Shown here: positions 1-7,282 of the stretch, in pieces
Layout of the letters: each line of letters begins with the position of its first letter
How positions within the stretch are numbered: the first letter of the stretch is position 1
DNA from: Streptomyces sp. DG2A-72
GTDB lineage: Bacteria > Actinomycetota > Actinomycetes > Streptomycetales > Streptomycetaceae
NCBI RefSeq assembly: GCF_030499575.1
Contig: NZ_JASTLC010000001.1
Span: 5,108,001-5,172,000, forward strand
Length of the DNA: 64,000 nt
Reading direction: 5' to 3'
Notes under the pieces: generated by a model
Databases searched by the model: none
Told to the model about the DNA's origin: nothing
What the model saw: only the letters and a program-made list of their open reading frames with translations
Made by a program: the position numbers and the translations under genes

Positions 1-302
1 GTCGGCAGGGGGCCGTAGTCCCCGATCAGATGGACCAGCGAACCGCCGGCGACCAGATCCATGGTGAACAGGACCTTGTCGTCGTCAGCGGCCCAGCTGG
101 CCGGCGCGAGCACATGAGGGTGATCGATCCGCAACGCCTGCTCCCGCACGAAGCGCAGCAGCGAGTGCGCGTCGCTCTGTTGCAGCACCTTGGCGGCGAC
201 ATAGCGACGCCTGCGATGGTCCCAGGCACGCCACACAGCACCTACGCCGCCGCGTCCGATCGGGTCGGCCAGTTCATACCGGCCGGCGAAGACCTCACCC
301 AT
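1..302 (-). CDS. Serine/threonine protein kinase, N-terminal part (runs off the window)
   Basis: The reverse strand reads as an open frame from an ATG at 302 to the window edge, giving about 100 residues with no stop. It begins like a Hanks-type kinase: a short leader, then the glycine-rich loop GRGGVGAVW near residues 16-24, and the phosphate-anchoring lysine in the segment YVAAKVL near residue 38. An acidic alphaC-like stretch and the hinge-like FTMDLVAGGSL follow. A GGAGGAG stretch lies 10-15 bases before the start. The catalytic HRD and DFG motifs would lie beyond the edge, so activity cannot be judged. It is transcribed away from the XRE regulator gene, which is on the same strand upstream. 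Confidence 0.85.
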   Translation of the reverse strand, partial: MGEVFAGRYELADPIGRGGVGAVWRAWDHRRRRYVAAKVLQQSDAHSLLRFVREQALRIDHPHVLAPASWAADDDKVLFTMDLVAGGSLVHLIGDYGPLP

Positions 303-493
303 GGCTGTGCGTCGCTCCTCCCCCTCAGGCTGTCCCCCTTGCTTCCCCCTCGACGAGCGATACGACTCCTGCCGCCCCCTGTGCGATGAGCGATACCCCC
401 GTGGGTCACGGCCCCCGTGTCCGCGAACCCTTGCGCCCATTCCTCAGCCGTCGACCCGGCTACCGAACCCCCTTCGGTGACCGGGGCGCCGGA

Positions 494-1042
494 TCAGCTC
501 TGGTGGGACTGGTAGTGCGCGACCGCGTCGGAGGTGCGGCCCGCGCCGTACACCCGGAGGAACTCTGCCAGTTCCGGGTGGGTCGGGGCGAGGGTGTCCG
601 CCGCCTCGATGATGTCTCCCGCCGCCGCCACCGAGCGCAGCAGCGACTGGATCTCGCGGACCACCCGCTTGACCGTGGGCGCCCCCGAACTGCTGGTCGT
701 GGTCGTGGTGTTGCTGAGCACCGAGCCCCCCTGCGACTTCTTGATCTCTTCCATGCGCTCGGTCGCCTCGGCCGCACTCACGCTGCCGTCCGCGACCTGC
801 CCCGCCAGATCCTGCAGCAGCTGCACCCGCTGGACCACGGCGGGATTGCCGATCTTCGCCCGCTGGCCGCTCATCAGCTGCGACAGCATCGGTGCGGACA
901 GGCCCAGTACCCCCGCGAGACGAGCCTGGTTGAGGCCAAGATCGTCTATCAGCTTACGGAAGAGCGCCCCCAGCGGCTCCCCGTACCAGTTCCGCTGCAG
1001 TTCCCGCGCTCTTGCGGTGGCTTCCTGCTGTGCGGCGTCCAT
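494..1042 (-). CDS. XRE-family helix-turn-helix DNA-binding protein
   Basis: The predicted product is 182 residues. A helix-turn-helix of the Cro/C1 type spans about residues 35-64 (LGLNQARLAGVLGLSAPMLS and the following basic QRAKI). The C-terminal half is a hydrophilic linker followed by a helical tail. I chose the ATG at 1042 because a GGGGAG ribosome-binding site lies about 5 bases upstream. The frame stays open to 1219, but the extra 59 residues look non-coding. The target is unknown; a role as a transcriptional regulator is inferred from the fold alone. It sits between the kinase gene and tRNA-Ala. Confidence 0.8.
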   Translation of the reverse strand: MDAAQQEATARARELQRNWYGEPLGALFRKLIDDLGLNQARLAGVLGLSAPMLSQLMSGQRAKIGNPAVVQRVQLLQDLAGQVADGSVSAAEATERMEEIKKSQGGSVLSNTTTTTSSSGAPTVKRVVREIQSLLRSVAAAGDIIEAADTLAPTHPELAEFLRVYGAGRTSDAVAHYQSHQS

Positions 1043-1224
1043 TGCGTCTCCCCATCGCTTTCCCCAAAACGGCGGTTCGCTGTCGCGAACCACGCCGAGC
1101 ATCTTACGGAGAGTGGCGGTCCATCGGGACCCCCAATCTTTTTGCGAGATACGGGGGGCGACCCGGTACTCTGGTCTGCGGCGCCCGCCGGTATGTGGTT
1201 CTTCCGGTCGGACGCTCATCTTCC

Positions 1225-1297
1225 GGGGCCTTAGCTCAGTTGGTAGAGCGCTGTCTTTGCATGGCAGATGTCAGGGGTTCGACTCCCCTAGGCTCCA
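1225..1297 (+). tRNA. tRNA-Ala (anticodon TGC)
   Basis: A full cloverleaf can be folded. The acceptor stem is GGGGCCT paired with AGGCTCC (one G-U pair), the D arm is GCTC/GAGC, the anticodon stem is CTGTC/GGCAG with loop TTTGCAT (anticodon TGC at 1258-1260), and the T arm is AGGGG/CCCCT with TTCGACT. The discriminator base is A at 1297, and CCA is not encoded. A strong hairpin follows a few bases downstream. Confidence 0.97.
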
Positions 1298-1303
1298 CAC
1301 CTC

Positions 1304-1344
1304 GGACCGGCCAGGCGCCTCAGCGGCGCCTGGCCGGTCCTTTT
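1304..1344 (+). terminator. Rho-independent terminator of tRNA-Ala
   Basis: Two perfect 16-base complementary arms (1304-1319 and 1325-1340) flank a 5-base loop and are followed by TTTT. This is a strong intrinsic terminator directly behind the tRNA. Confidence 0.9.
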
Positions 1345-1635
1345 GTCGGGCCCGCTTCCAGGGGTGATATGCGTCACGCGGGACGGTCCGATGGCGTTGC
1401 AGTTCTTTGCGCAAAGAGGTGGGACGGGTGGAGGCGGTGAAGCGGTCGCCGGCCGTGACCGACGGCGTATGACGGAGCGCGCTCCGGCGTGCAGGCCGTG
1501 TGAGCTGGTGTGAACGGTTGTAGGTAGCCAGAGGAATACGTTGCGTTAAGAAAGTCTGTGCCGAACCTGCACACCAGGGCCGTTGCAAACGTCATCGGGA
1601 GCGGCGTGTGTAAACGCATGCCCGGGCTCGATGCC

Positions 1636-1651
1636 TGTTCCACGTGAAACA
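1636..1651. other. parS: parS-like ParB-binding site 1
   Basis: The 16-mer TGTTCCACGTGAAACA is an almost perfect palindrome. It differs by one base from the GTTTCACGTGAAAC core used by ParB in Streptomyces and many bacteria. It is intergenic. In Streptomyces, parS copies crowd around oriC, which fits the other origin-proximal markers here. Confidence 0.85.
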
Positions 1652-1656
1652 TCACA

Positions 1657-1690
1657 GTGGGGCGGGGGACCCTCAAGTCTCCCGCCCCAC
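1657..1690 (-). terminator. GC-rich hairpin behind the DUF5324 gene
   Basis: Perfect 10-base arms GTGGGGCGGG (1657-1666) and CCCGCCCCAC (1681-1690) are separated by 14 bases, about 30 bases downstream of the DUF5324 stop. There is no T run, so this is a probable terminator without a U tract, as is common in Streptomyces. Confidence 0.5.
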
Positions 1691-1719
1691 CGCACAGTTG
1701 GCGTGACCGGCCGGAACGC

Positions 1720-2421
1720 TCACCGACCCTCGTCGCGCTTGGCGGCCTCCTCCTCAGCCTCCTTGGCCTGAACCTCGGGATCGAGCACGGACTGACCGCT
1801 GCCGTCCACCGAGGTCAGCCGGCCACCCTCGGGAACCTCCGTCGCGGCGGGCGGCTCGACCAGCCAGTCCGGGTTGGCCTGCTTGTCCCACCACTTCCAG
1901 GCGGCGAAAGCACCGCCCGCCAACACGCCGGCAACCGCCAGCGCCTTGGCGATCCGGCCGGCCCGAGCACGCCGCTCGTGTCGACGGGCCAACTTCTGGA
2001 TGTCCTCGGCCGAGACATGGCTGCGCAGCGCAGCCAGCGCGGCAGCACTCCGAGCAGCGGCCTCGTCCTTGACAGGCGCGGCCACAGCCACCGCCTGCTC
2101 AAGCCGCGGCTTGGAGTAGTCGGTGGCCTGCCGAGCAGCCTTGCGGGTGCGGACGGCGGCCTCATGGGCGGCCTGGTCGACCTTCGGCGGTACATGTGTG
2201 CGGGCCTGCTCCAGACGCGGCACGACATGCGTGCCGTACTGAGCGCGCGCCTGCTCGGCGGCCAGCGACACCTTCGGCGCGAGCCGTACGCGTGCCTCGT
2301 GCGCATAGTGCGCGGCCCTGTCCTTGGCCGTGTCGGCGTAGGGCGCCACCACTTCCGCGGCGTGCAGCACGCTGTCCTTCGCCGAGCCGGTCGCGGCGCG
2401 CACGCTGTCGATGCGGGTCAC
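1720..2421 (-). CDS. DUF5324 family membrane-anchored protein
   Basis: The product is 233 residues. Residues 1-150 are alanine- and charge-rich and predicted helical, with repeated patterns such as APYADTAKDRAAHYAHEARV, reminiscent of apolipoprotein-like or YtxH-like coiled segments. A single membrane segment around residues 155-178 ends in AAWKWW, followed by a short acidic tail (EAEEEAAKRDEGR). The start is a GTG at 2421 preceded by GAGGAGGAGG. The family is conserved in Streptomyces near this locus but has no assigned biochemical role. I infer only a membrane-associated structural protein. Confidence 0.75.
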   Translation of the reverse strand: MTRIDSVRAATGSAKDSVLHAAEVVAPYADTAKDRAAHYAHEARVRLAPKVSLAAEQARAQYGTHVVPRLEQARTHVPPKVDQAAHEAAVRTRKAARQATDYSKPRLEQAVAVAAPVKDEAAARSAAALAALRSHVSAEDIQKLARRHERRARAGRIAKALAVAGVLAGGAFAAWKWWDKQANPDWLVEPPAATEVPEGGRLTSVDGSGQSVLDPEVQAKEAEEEAAKRDEGR

Positions 2422-2740
2422 GGGATCCTCCTCCTCGGTGGCGTACGGTATTTCGGCTATCCACCCTTTTACGGATCATGCCTGCAAGGAAGCCCCGCGG
2501 CATGTGAGGGCGGGCATCCGGGTCATGGATCAAGTGCAATAGCGGATGAATACGGGGCAACAGGAGCTTGTCGTCGACAATGCCACGGATCGCCGCTGCG
2601 CGCCCCCGGCCCGAGGCCACTCGTCCGGATTTCTCCCAAGCGACACGCAGGCAAACCGGTGCGGAACAGGGCGACGGGCGACGTACGGCGTGGACCATGC
2701 GAGGATCAGGGGGTCACAGGAAGACAACGGAAGGCAGATC
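2422..2740. other. Divergent intergenic region between DUF5324 gene and ppiA
   Basis: About 320 bases that must carry promoters for both divergent genes. I see no strong inverted repeat, riboswitch or additional gene. An in-frame upstream extension of ppiA exists here but lacks the cyclophilin fold and a good ribosome-binding site. Confidence 0.5.
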
Positions 2741-3274
2741 GTGGCTGAGCAGCTCTACGCCACCCTGAAGACCAACAGCGGCGACATCGAAGTCCGGCTT
2801 CTGCCGAACCACGCGCCCAAGACGGTCCGGAACTTTGTCGAGCTCGCCAAGGGCGAGCGTGAATGGACCGACCCCGCCACCGGCGAGCGGTCCACCAACA
2901 AGCTCTACGACGGCACGGTCTTCCACCGGGTGATCAGCGGATTCATGATCCAGGGCGGTGACCCGCTGGGCAACGGCACCGGCGGACCCGGCTACCAGTT
3001 CGAGGACGAGTTCCACCCGGACCTCTCCTTCGACAAGCCCTACCTCCTGGCCATGGCCAACGCCGGTCCGGGCACCAACGGCTCGCAGTTCTTCATCACG
3101 GTCGCCCCGACGACCTGGCTGAACCGCAAGCACACCATCTTCGGCGAAGTCACCGACGGCGCGAGCCAGAAGATCATCGACGCCATCGCGTCCGCGCAGA
3201 CCAACCCGCGCACCGACCGCCCGCTCAACGACGTCGTCATCGAGTCGGTCGTCGTCGAGACCCGCGAAGGCTAG
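2741..3274 (+). CDS. ppiA: Cyclophilin-type peptidyl-prolyl cis-trans isomerase
   Basis: The 177-residue cytoplasmic product is a complete single-domain cyclophilin that isomerises X-Pro bonds during folding. Family motifs are visible: FHRVISGFMIQGGDP (active-site Arg and Phe region), the NGSQFFIT segment, and the tryptophan- and histidine-containing TTWLNRKHTIFGEV. The GTG at 2741 is chosen because AAGG lies 6-9 bases upstream and the cyclophilin beta strand LYATLKTNSG begins straight after it. There is no signal peptide. A terminator-like hairpin follows before the rhomboid gene. Confidence 0.93.
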   Translation: MAEQLYATLKTNSGDIEVRLLPNHAPKTVRNFVELAKGEREWTDPATGERSTNKLYDGTVFHRVISGFMIQGGDPLGNGTGGPGYQFEDEFHPDLSFDKPYLLAMANAGPGTNGSQFFITVAPTTWLNRKHTIFGEVTDGASQKIIDAIASAQTNPRTDRPLNDVVIESVVVETREG

Positions 3275-3322
3275 GACAGACCCCGGGCCCGAAGGGCCCG
3301 GTACCTCCCGCAGGGAACCAAA

Positions 3323-3354
3323 CGCCCCGCTCATCCGTAAGGATGGGCGGGGCG
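3323..3354 (+). terminator. Terminator-like hairpin after ppiA
   Basis: The arms 3323-3336 and 3341-3354 pair over 14 positions with one G-U, around a GTAA loop. There is only a weak T tract. It lies between ppiA and the rhomboid gene and probably reduces read-through. Confidence 0.65.
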
Positions 3355-3384
3355 GTTCATCTGCGTACGACACGAGGGGATCCC

Positions 3385-4287
3385 ATGGACCAGGCGCCAG
3401 GCAGCCCACAGGGCCCGGAGGACCAGGGCCCCGCGCAAAGCGCACCTGTCTGCTATCGACACCCGGACCGCGAGACCGGTGTGCGCTGCACCCGCTGCGA
3501 GCGCCCCATCTGCCCCGAGTGCATGGTCAGCGCCTCCGTCGGCTTCCAATGCCCCAACTGCGTCCGTGAAGGCGCCGGCACCGGCGTCTCGCCCACCGCA
3601 TCCCGGCCCCGCACCATCGCCGGCGGTACCGTCACCGCCGACCCCCGACTGCTCACCAAGGTCCTCATCGGGATCAACCTCGCGGTCTTCATCGCCGTCC
3701 GGTCATCGTCGTCGCTCCTGAACGACCTGGTCCTCATCGGCGAATGGCCCCCCGCCCCCTTCACACCCACCGAAGGCGTCGCCGCGGGCGAGTGGTACCG
3801 CCTGTTCACCTCGATGTTCACGCACGAGGCCCCCTGGCACATCGCCTTCAACATGCTCAGCCTCTGGTGGCTCGGCGGCCCCCTCGAAGCCGCCCTCGGC
3901 CGCGCCCGCTACATCTCCCTCTACCTGGTCTCGGGCCTGGCGGGCAGCGCCCTGACCTATCTGCTCGAATCCCCGACCACAGCCTCGCTCGGCGCATCCG
4001 GCGCCATCTTCGGCCTCTTCGGCGCCACCGCCGTCCTCGTCCGCCGCCTGAACTACGACATGCGGCCGATCATCGCCCTCCTGGTGATCAACCTGATCTT
4101 CACCTTCGGCTGGAGCAACATCGCCTGGCAGGCCCACATCGGCGGACTCGTCGGCGGCCTCGTGATCGGCTACGCCATGGTCCACGCCCCCCGCGAGCGG
4201 CGGAACCTCGTCCAGTACGGCAGCTGTGTGCTGCTGCTGGTCGTGATCGTCGGAGTGACTCTGTTGAGGACAGCCCAGCTCACTTGA
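3385..4287 (+). CDS. Rhomboid-family intramembrane serine protease with N-terminal zinc-binding box
   Basis: The product is 300 residues. The N-terminus carries a B-box-like metal site (Cys23, His26, Cys35, Cys38, Cys43, Cys46, Cys56, Cys59), then a linker and about six membrane segments. Rhomboid signatures are present: HIAFNMLSLWWLGG, the nucleophile in SLGASGAIFGLFGA, and the partner histidine in WQAHIGGLVGG. It is predicted to cleave membrane proteins inside the bilayer; the substrate is unknown. The ATG at 3385 follows GAGGGGA by about 4 bases. The gene converges on crgA. Confidence 0.9.
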   Translation: MDQAPGSPQGPEDQGPAQSAPVCYRHPDRETGVRCTRCERPICPECMVSASVGFQCPNCVREGAGTGVSPTASRPRTIAGGTVTADPRLLTKVLIGINLAVFIAVRSSSSLLNDLVLIGEWPPAPFTPTEGVAAGEWYRLFTSMFTHEAPWHIAFNMLSLWWLGGPLEAALGRARYISLYLVSGLAGSALTYLLESPTTASLGASGAIFGLFGATAVLVRRLNYDMRPIIALLVINLIFTFGWSNIAWQAHIGGLVGGLVIGYAMVHAPRERRNLVQYGSCVLLLVVIVGVTLLRTAQLT

Positions 4288-4296
4288 TCCCCAGCA

Positions 4297-4496
4297 TTAT
4301 CCACAGTCTGTGGCGGATCTTGTGCACGCTGTGTGGGAATAGCTGCGCCCCCTGTAACTGACCTGCGTTTCCGCAGGTCAGGCAAGGGGGCGAACGTGCT
4401 TTCGATTGCCGGTAGGTCTGTCACACCGGCGTCAACACTCGATGGGTTATCCACAGATCGTCGTTCTTTCCACACTGTGGACGACGCTGTGGATAA
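4297..4496. other. Cluster of three perfect TTATCCACA DnaA boxes between convergent genes
   Basis: TTATCCACA occurs at 4297-4305 and 4447-4455 on the forward strand and at 4488-4496 on the reverse strand. A weaker TCGTCCACA lies at 4476-4484 (reverse). The gap lies between two gene ends (rhomboid and crgA converge), so a promoter function is unlikely. DnaA binding that tunes replication initiation is the natural inference. I recall that origin-linked DnaA box clusters have been described in S. coelicolor. Confidence 0.7.
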
Positions 4497-4543
4497 CTCA
4501 GCGGATAGCCCTGGGTAGAGCTGGATTCACCGGGCCGTGGCCG

Positions 4544-4798
4544 CTACTTCCACTGCGTGGAGACACCGAATCCCGCCGCGATGAAGCCGAAGCCCACGAC
4601 GATGTTCCAGTTGTCGAAACTGTCGATGGGCAGCGAGCCGTCCGTGACGTAGAACACCACGATCCATGCCAGGCCGATGAGGAACATGGCCAGCATGACC
4701 GGCGCGACCCAGGTGCGGCTGGTGAGCTTGATGGCGGTCGCCTGCTTCGCCGGCGGCGGCGTGTAGTCGGCCTTCTTGCGGATACGTGACTTCGGCAC
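4544..4798 (-). CDS. crgA: Cell division inhibitor CrgA
   Basis: The 84-residue product has the family layout: a basic N-terminus ([16 protein letters not shown]), a first membrane helix near residues 29-50, a short loop ([13 protein letters not shown]) and a second helix ending in VSTQWK. CrgA binds FtsZ and other divisome proteins and restrains septum formation in aerial hyphae. This is the usual position of crgA, near the class E sortases and the fha-pknB operon. Translation starts at the ATG at 4798. Confidence 0.95.
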   Translation of the reverse strand: MPKSRIRKKADYTPPPAKQATAIKLTSRTWVAPVMLAMFLIGLAWIVVFYVTDGSLPIDSFDNWNIVVGFGFIAAGFGVSTQWK

Positions 4799-4940
4799 GA
4801 GGGTCTCTCCTGTCGATGCGCTGCGTGGCCGCGCAGGGAACTGGGGCGGGCTCCGGGGCAGCGTACAAGGGGACTCTTAGTGCTCCCCCGGGCGTCCGTT
4901 AGCGTAGTGCTTCCGCGGCGCCGAAGGAGATAAGGGTACG

Positions 4941-5720
4941 TTGAGTAATTCTGCCGACTCCCCCGGGACGGGATCCAGCCCTGCCCGCGGACGCCGTTTC
5001 CGGCCGGTGCGGGTACTCACGGCGGGTGTGTTCGCTCTCGCGGGGCTCATTTTCTTCACCAGTTTCAATACTGCCAAAGGCACCAATATCCGTACGGATG
5101 ACTCCTTGCTGAAGCTGTCCGACCTGATTCACGAGCGCAGCCACAACAACGGCGAGCTGGATGAGTCCAACGCGGGCCTGCGGGACGACATCGACGCGCT
5201 TGCCGAGCGGGGCGACGGCAGCAGCAAGGCCGAGGACGACAGGCTGGCGGGCCTGGAGAAGAAGGCGGGTACGCAGAAGCTCACGGGTGAGGCGATCACG
5301 GTCACCCTCAATGACGCTCCGCCGGACGCCACAGCCAAGCTCCCCGGCTATCCCGAGCCGCAGCCCGACTACCTGGTCATCCACCAGCAGGACCTCCAGG
5401 CCGTGGTGAACGCCCTCTGGCAGGGCGGCGCCGAGGGCATCAAGGTCATGGACCAGCGGCTGATCTCCACCAGCGCCGTGCGTTGTGTGGGCAACACCCT
5501 GATTCTTCAGGGTCGCGTCTATTCGCCGCCGTACAAGATCACGGCGGTCGGGGACCCGGAGAAGCTGCAGAAGGCGCTCACCGCGTCTCCGGCGATCCAG
5601 AACTACATGGTGTACGTCAACGTCTACGGGCTCGGCTGGAAAGTCGAGGAGGACGGGGCGGTGACTCTGCCCGGCTACTCGGGCACAGTGGATCTGCAGT
5701 ACGCCCAGCCCGTGGAGTGA
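4941..5720 (+). CDS. DUF881 family membrane-anchored protein
   Basis: The 259-residue product has a basic N-terminus, one membrane segment around residues 28-44, a heptad-rich helical stretch (LIHERSHNNGELDESN onward) and a C-terminal DUF881 domain containing HQQDLQAVVNALWQGGAEGI and RCVGNTLILQGRVYSPPY. The topology suggests an extracytoplasmic domain on a coiled-coil stalk. DUF881 genes commonly lie in Gram-positive division loci, but the biochemical role is unknown. The start is a TTG at 4941 with GGAG about 11 bases upstream; no better start is nearby. It is divergent from crgA and upstream of the sortase genes. Confidence 0.8.
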   Translation: MSNSADSPGTGSSPARGRRFRPVRVLTAGVFALAGLIFFTSFNTAKGTNIRTDDSLLKLSDLIHERSHNNGELDESNAGLRDDIDALAERGDGSSKAEDDRLAGLEKKAGTQKLTGEAITVTLNDAPPDATAKLPGYPEPQPDYLVIHQQDLQAVVNALWQGGAEGIKVMDQRLISTSAVRCVGNTLILQGRVYSPPYKITAVGDPEKLQKALTASPAIQNYMVYVNVYGLGWKVEEDGAVTLPGYSGTVDLQYAQPVE

Positions 5721-5739
5721 GTCTGTTCAGGAGCTGCCG

Positions 5740-6432
5740 GTGCGCGTCGTCGTCAGGACTGTCAGCGAACTCTGTATCACCGTGGGCACGTTGATAGTCC
5801 TGTTCGTCGTCCATGTGCTGTTCTGGACCGGCGTGAAGGCCGACAATGTCATGGGCGACCAGATCGACCAGCTCGAGGAGCAGTGGGCGCGCGGGGCGGT
5901 GCGGCCCGCGCCGTCGGCGGCCCCCGGCGCTTCAGCCACCCCGGCGGAGCCGGCTCCGTATGAGAGTGGCAAGCCTTTCGCGATCATGTACATCCCGCGT
6001 CTTGGTTTCACGTGGAACAAGCCCGTGCTCGAAGGCACCGCCACCGGCACCCTCAAGAAGGGCCTCGGTCACTACGCGCGCACTGCCCAGCTCGGTCAGA
6101 AGGGCAACTTCTCGGTCGCGGGACATCGGCGCACGTATGGAGACCCGTTCAAGGACTTTCCCGAGCTGAGGGCGGGGGATGCGGTGGTGCTGACGGACGG
6201 GGCGACGTGGTTCACGTACAGAATCGACAAAGGGCCCTACAAAACCGTTCCCACCGACGTTGAGGTGATCGATCCTGTGCCACGTAAATCGGGGTACACA
6301 CGTACGGGGCGCTATCTCACGCTGACCACCTGCGATCCGGAGTGGGGACACAGCCACCGGCTGATCGTCTGGGCTCACCTCGACTCCACCCAGCCTGTGG
6401 AGGCCGGGAAACCAGAGGCCCTGCGCCGTTAG
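5740..6432 (+). CDS. Class E-type sortase (first of three)
   Basis: The 230-residue product has an N-terminal membrane anchor (about residues 12-30), a helical linker and a sortase barrel. The catalytic triad is visible: His129 in SVAGHRRTYG, Cys198 in TLTTCDPEW and Arg207 in SHRLIVWAHL. Sortases of this class link surface proteins, such as chaplins and other LAxTG-type substrates, to peptidoglycan. The GTG at 5740 follows AGGAG by 6 bases. A parS-like site lies inside the gene at 6005-6018. The second residue after Cys is acidic (CDP), whereas the two downstream sortases have CTP, suggesting a distinct specificity. Confidence 0.9.
   Translation: MRVVVRTVSELCITVGTLIVLFVVHVLFWTGVKADNVMGDQIDQLEEQWARGAVRPAPSAAPGASATPAEPAPYESGKPFAIMYIPRLGFTWNKPVLEGTATGTLKKGLGHYARTAQLGQKGNFSVAGHRRTYGDPFKDFPELRAGDAVVLTDGATWFTYRIDKGPYKTVPTDVEVIDPVPRKSGYTRTGRYLTLTTCDPEWGHSHRLIVWAHLDSTQPVEAGKPEALRR
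6005..6018. other. parS: parS-like ParB-binding site 2, inside a sortase gene
   Basis: GTTTCACGTGGAAC is the reverse complement of the core of site 1 and differs by one base from the perfect palindrome. It encodes residues near GFTWN of the sortase, so the codons are constrained both by protein and possibly by ParB binding. Confidence 0.75.
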
Positions 6433-6485
6433 TCTGGTGCGGGTACGGCGTGAGTCTGGTGCCGTGGTGCGACGGAAGGGACGGC

Positions 6486-6647
6486 ATGTACGGCTGGATC
6501 TGGCGGCATCTGCCGGGGAACGCATGGGTGAAGGCGCTGATCTCGCTCATGCTGGTCGTGGCCGTGGTCTACGTCCTCTTCCAGTACGTCTTCCCGTGGG
6601 CTGAACCGCTGCTTCCCTTCAACGATGTGACGGTGGACAACCAGTGA
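6486..6647 (+). CDS. Small single-pass membrane protein of 53 residues
   Basis: It begins MYGWIWRHLPGNAWVKALIS and contains one hydrophobic helix (about residues 17-38) followed by a short extracytoplasmic tail (PLLPFNDVTVDNQ). The ATG at 6486 follows GGAAGGGACGGC, an excellent ribosome-binding site, and the stop overlaps the GTG of the next gene, so the two are translationally coupled. I recognise it as a conserved Streptomyces companion of this locus but cannot assign a function. Confidence 0.8.
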   Translation: MYGWIWRHLPGNAWVKALISLMLVVAVVYVLFQYVFPWAEPLLPFNDVTVDNQ

Positions 6648-7282
6648 GCGCGCGCATTCTCGTCGTCGACAACTACGACAGCTTCGTCTTCAACCTGGTC
6701 CAGTACCTGTACCAGCTGGGCGCCGAGTGCGAGGTCCTGCGCAACGACGAGGTGTCGACGACGCACGCCCAGGACGGTTTCGACGGGGTGCTGCTGTCGC
6801 CGGGTCCGGGTACGCCGGAGCACGCCGGGGTCTGTGTGGACATGGTCCGCCACTGCGCCGCCACCGGGGTGCCCGTCTTCGGCGTCTGCCTCGGCATGCA
6901 GTCGATGCAGGTGGCGTACGGCGGTGTCGTGGACCGTGCGCCCGAGCTGCTGCACGGCAAGACGTCGCTGGTCGAGCATCGGGGCGAGGGCGTTTTCGCG
7001 GGCCTGCCGTCGCCCTTCACGGCGACCCGCTACCACTCCCTGGCGGCCGAGCCGGAGACGGTCCCGGCCGAGCTGGAGGTCACCGCCCGTACGCACGACG
7101 GCATCATCATGGGCCTGCGTCACCGTGAACTCCCGGTCGAGGGTGTGCAGTTCCACCCTGAGTCGGTGCTGACCGAGCACGGTCACCGGATGCTGGCCAA
7201 CTGGCTGGTGGAGTGCGGTGACCAGGGTGCGGTGGCGAGGTCGGCGGGGCTCGCACCGGTGGTGGGCAGGGCCACGGCGTGA
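6644..7282 (+). CDS. pabA: Aminodeoxychorismate/anthranilate synthase glutamine amidotransferase subunit
   Basis: The 212-residue product is a class I glutamine amidotransferase. It has the oxyanion segment LLSPGPGTPEHAG, the nucleophile Cys82 in FGVCLGMQ, and His171/Glu173 in QFHPESVL. It supplies ammonia to a chorismate-utilising partner (PabB or TrpE), which is not in this window, so the choice between folate and tryptophan synthesis cannot be settled here; pabA is used as the customary name. The GTG at 6644 overlaps the preceding stop, and its own stop overlaps the next sortase start. It is therefore embedded in a sortase operon, which is unexpected for a metabolic gene but conserved at this locus. 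Confidence 0.9.
   Translation: MSARILVVDNYDSFVFNLVQYLYQLGAECEVLRNDEVSTTHAQDGFDGVLLSPGPGTPEHAGVCVDMVRHCAATGVPVFGVCLGMQSMQVAYGGVVDRAPELLHGKTSLVEHRGEGVFAGLPSPFTATRYHSLAAEPETVPAELEVTARTHDGIIMGLRHRELPVEGVQFHPESVLTEHGHRMLANWLVECGDQGAVARSAGLAPVVGRATA

Larger units (their letters stand above)
1345..1719. other. Gene-free region of about 375 bases between tRNA-Ala and DUF5324 gene
   Basis: No convincing coding sequence on either strand. It contains a parS-like site (1636-1651) and a GC-rich hairpin (1657-1690) lying behind the stop of the reverse-strand DUF5324 gene. The segment 1500-1560 is less GC-rich and could hold a promoter, but I cannot define one. Confidence 0.6.
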
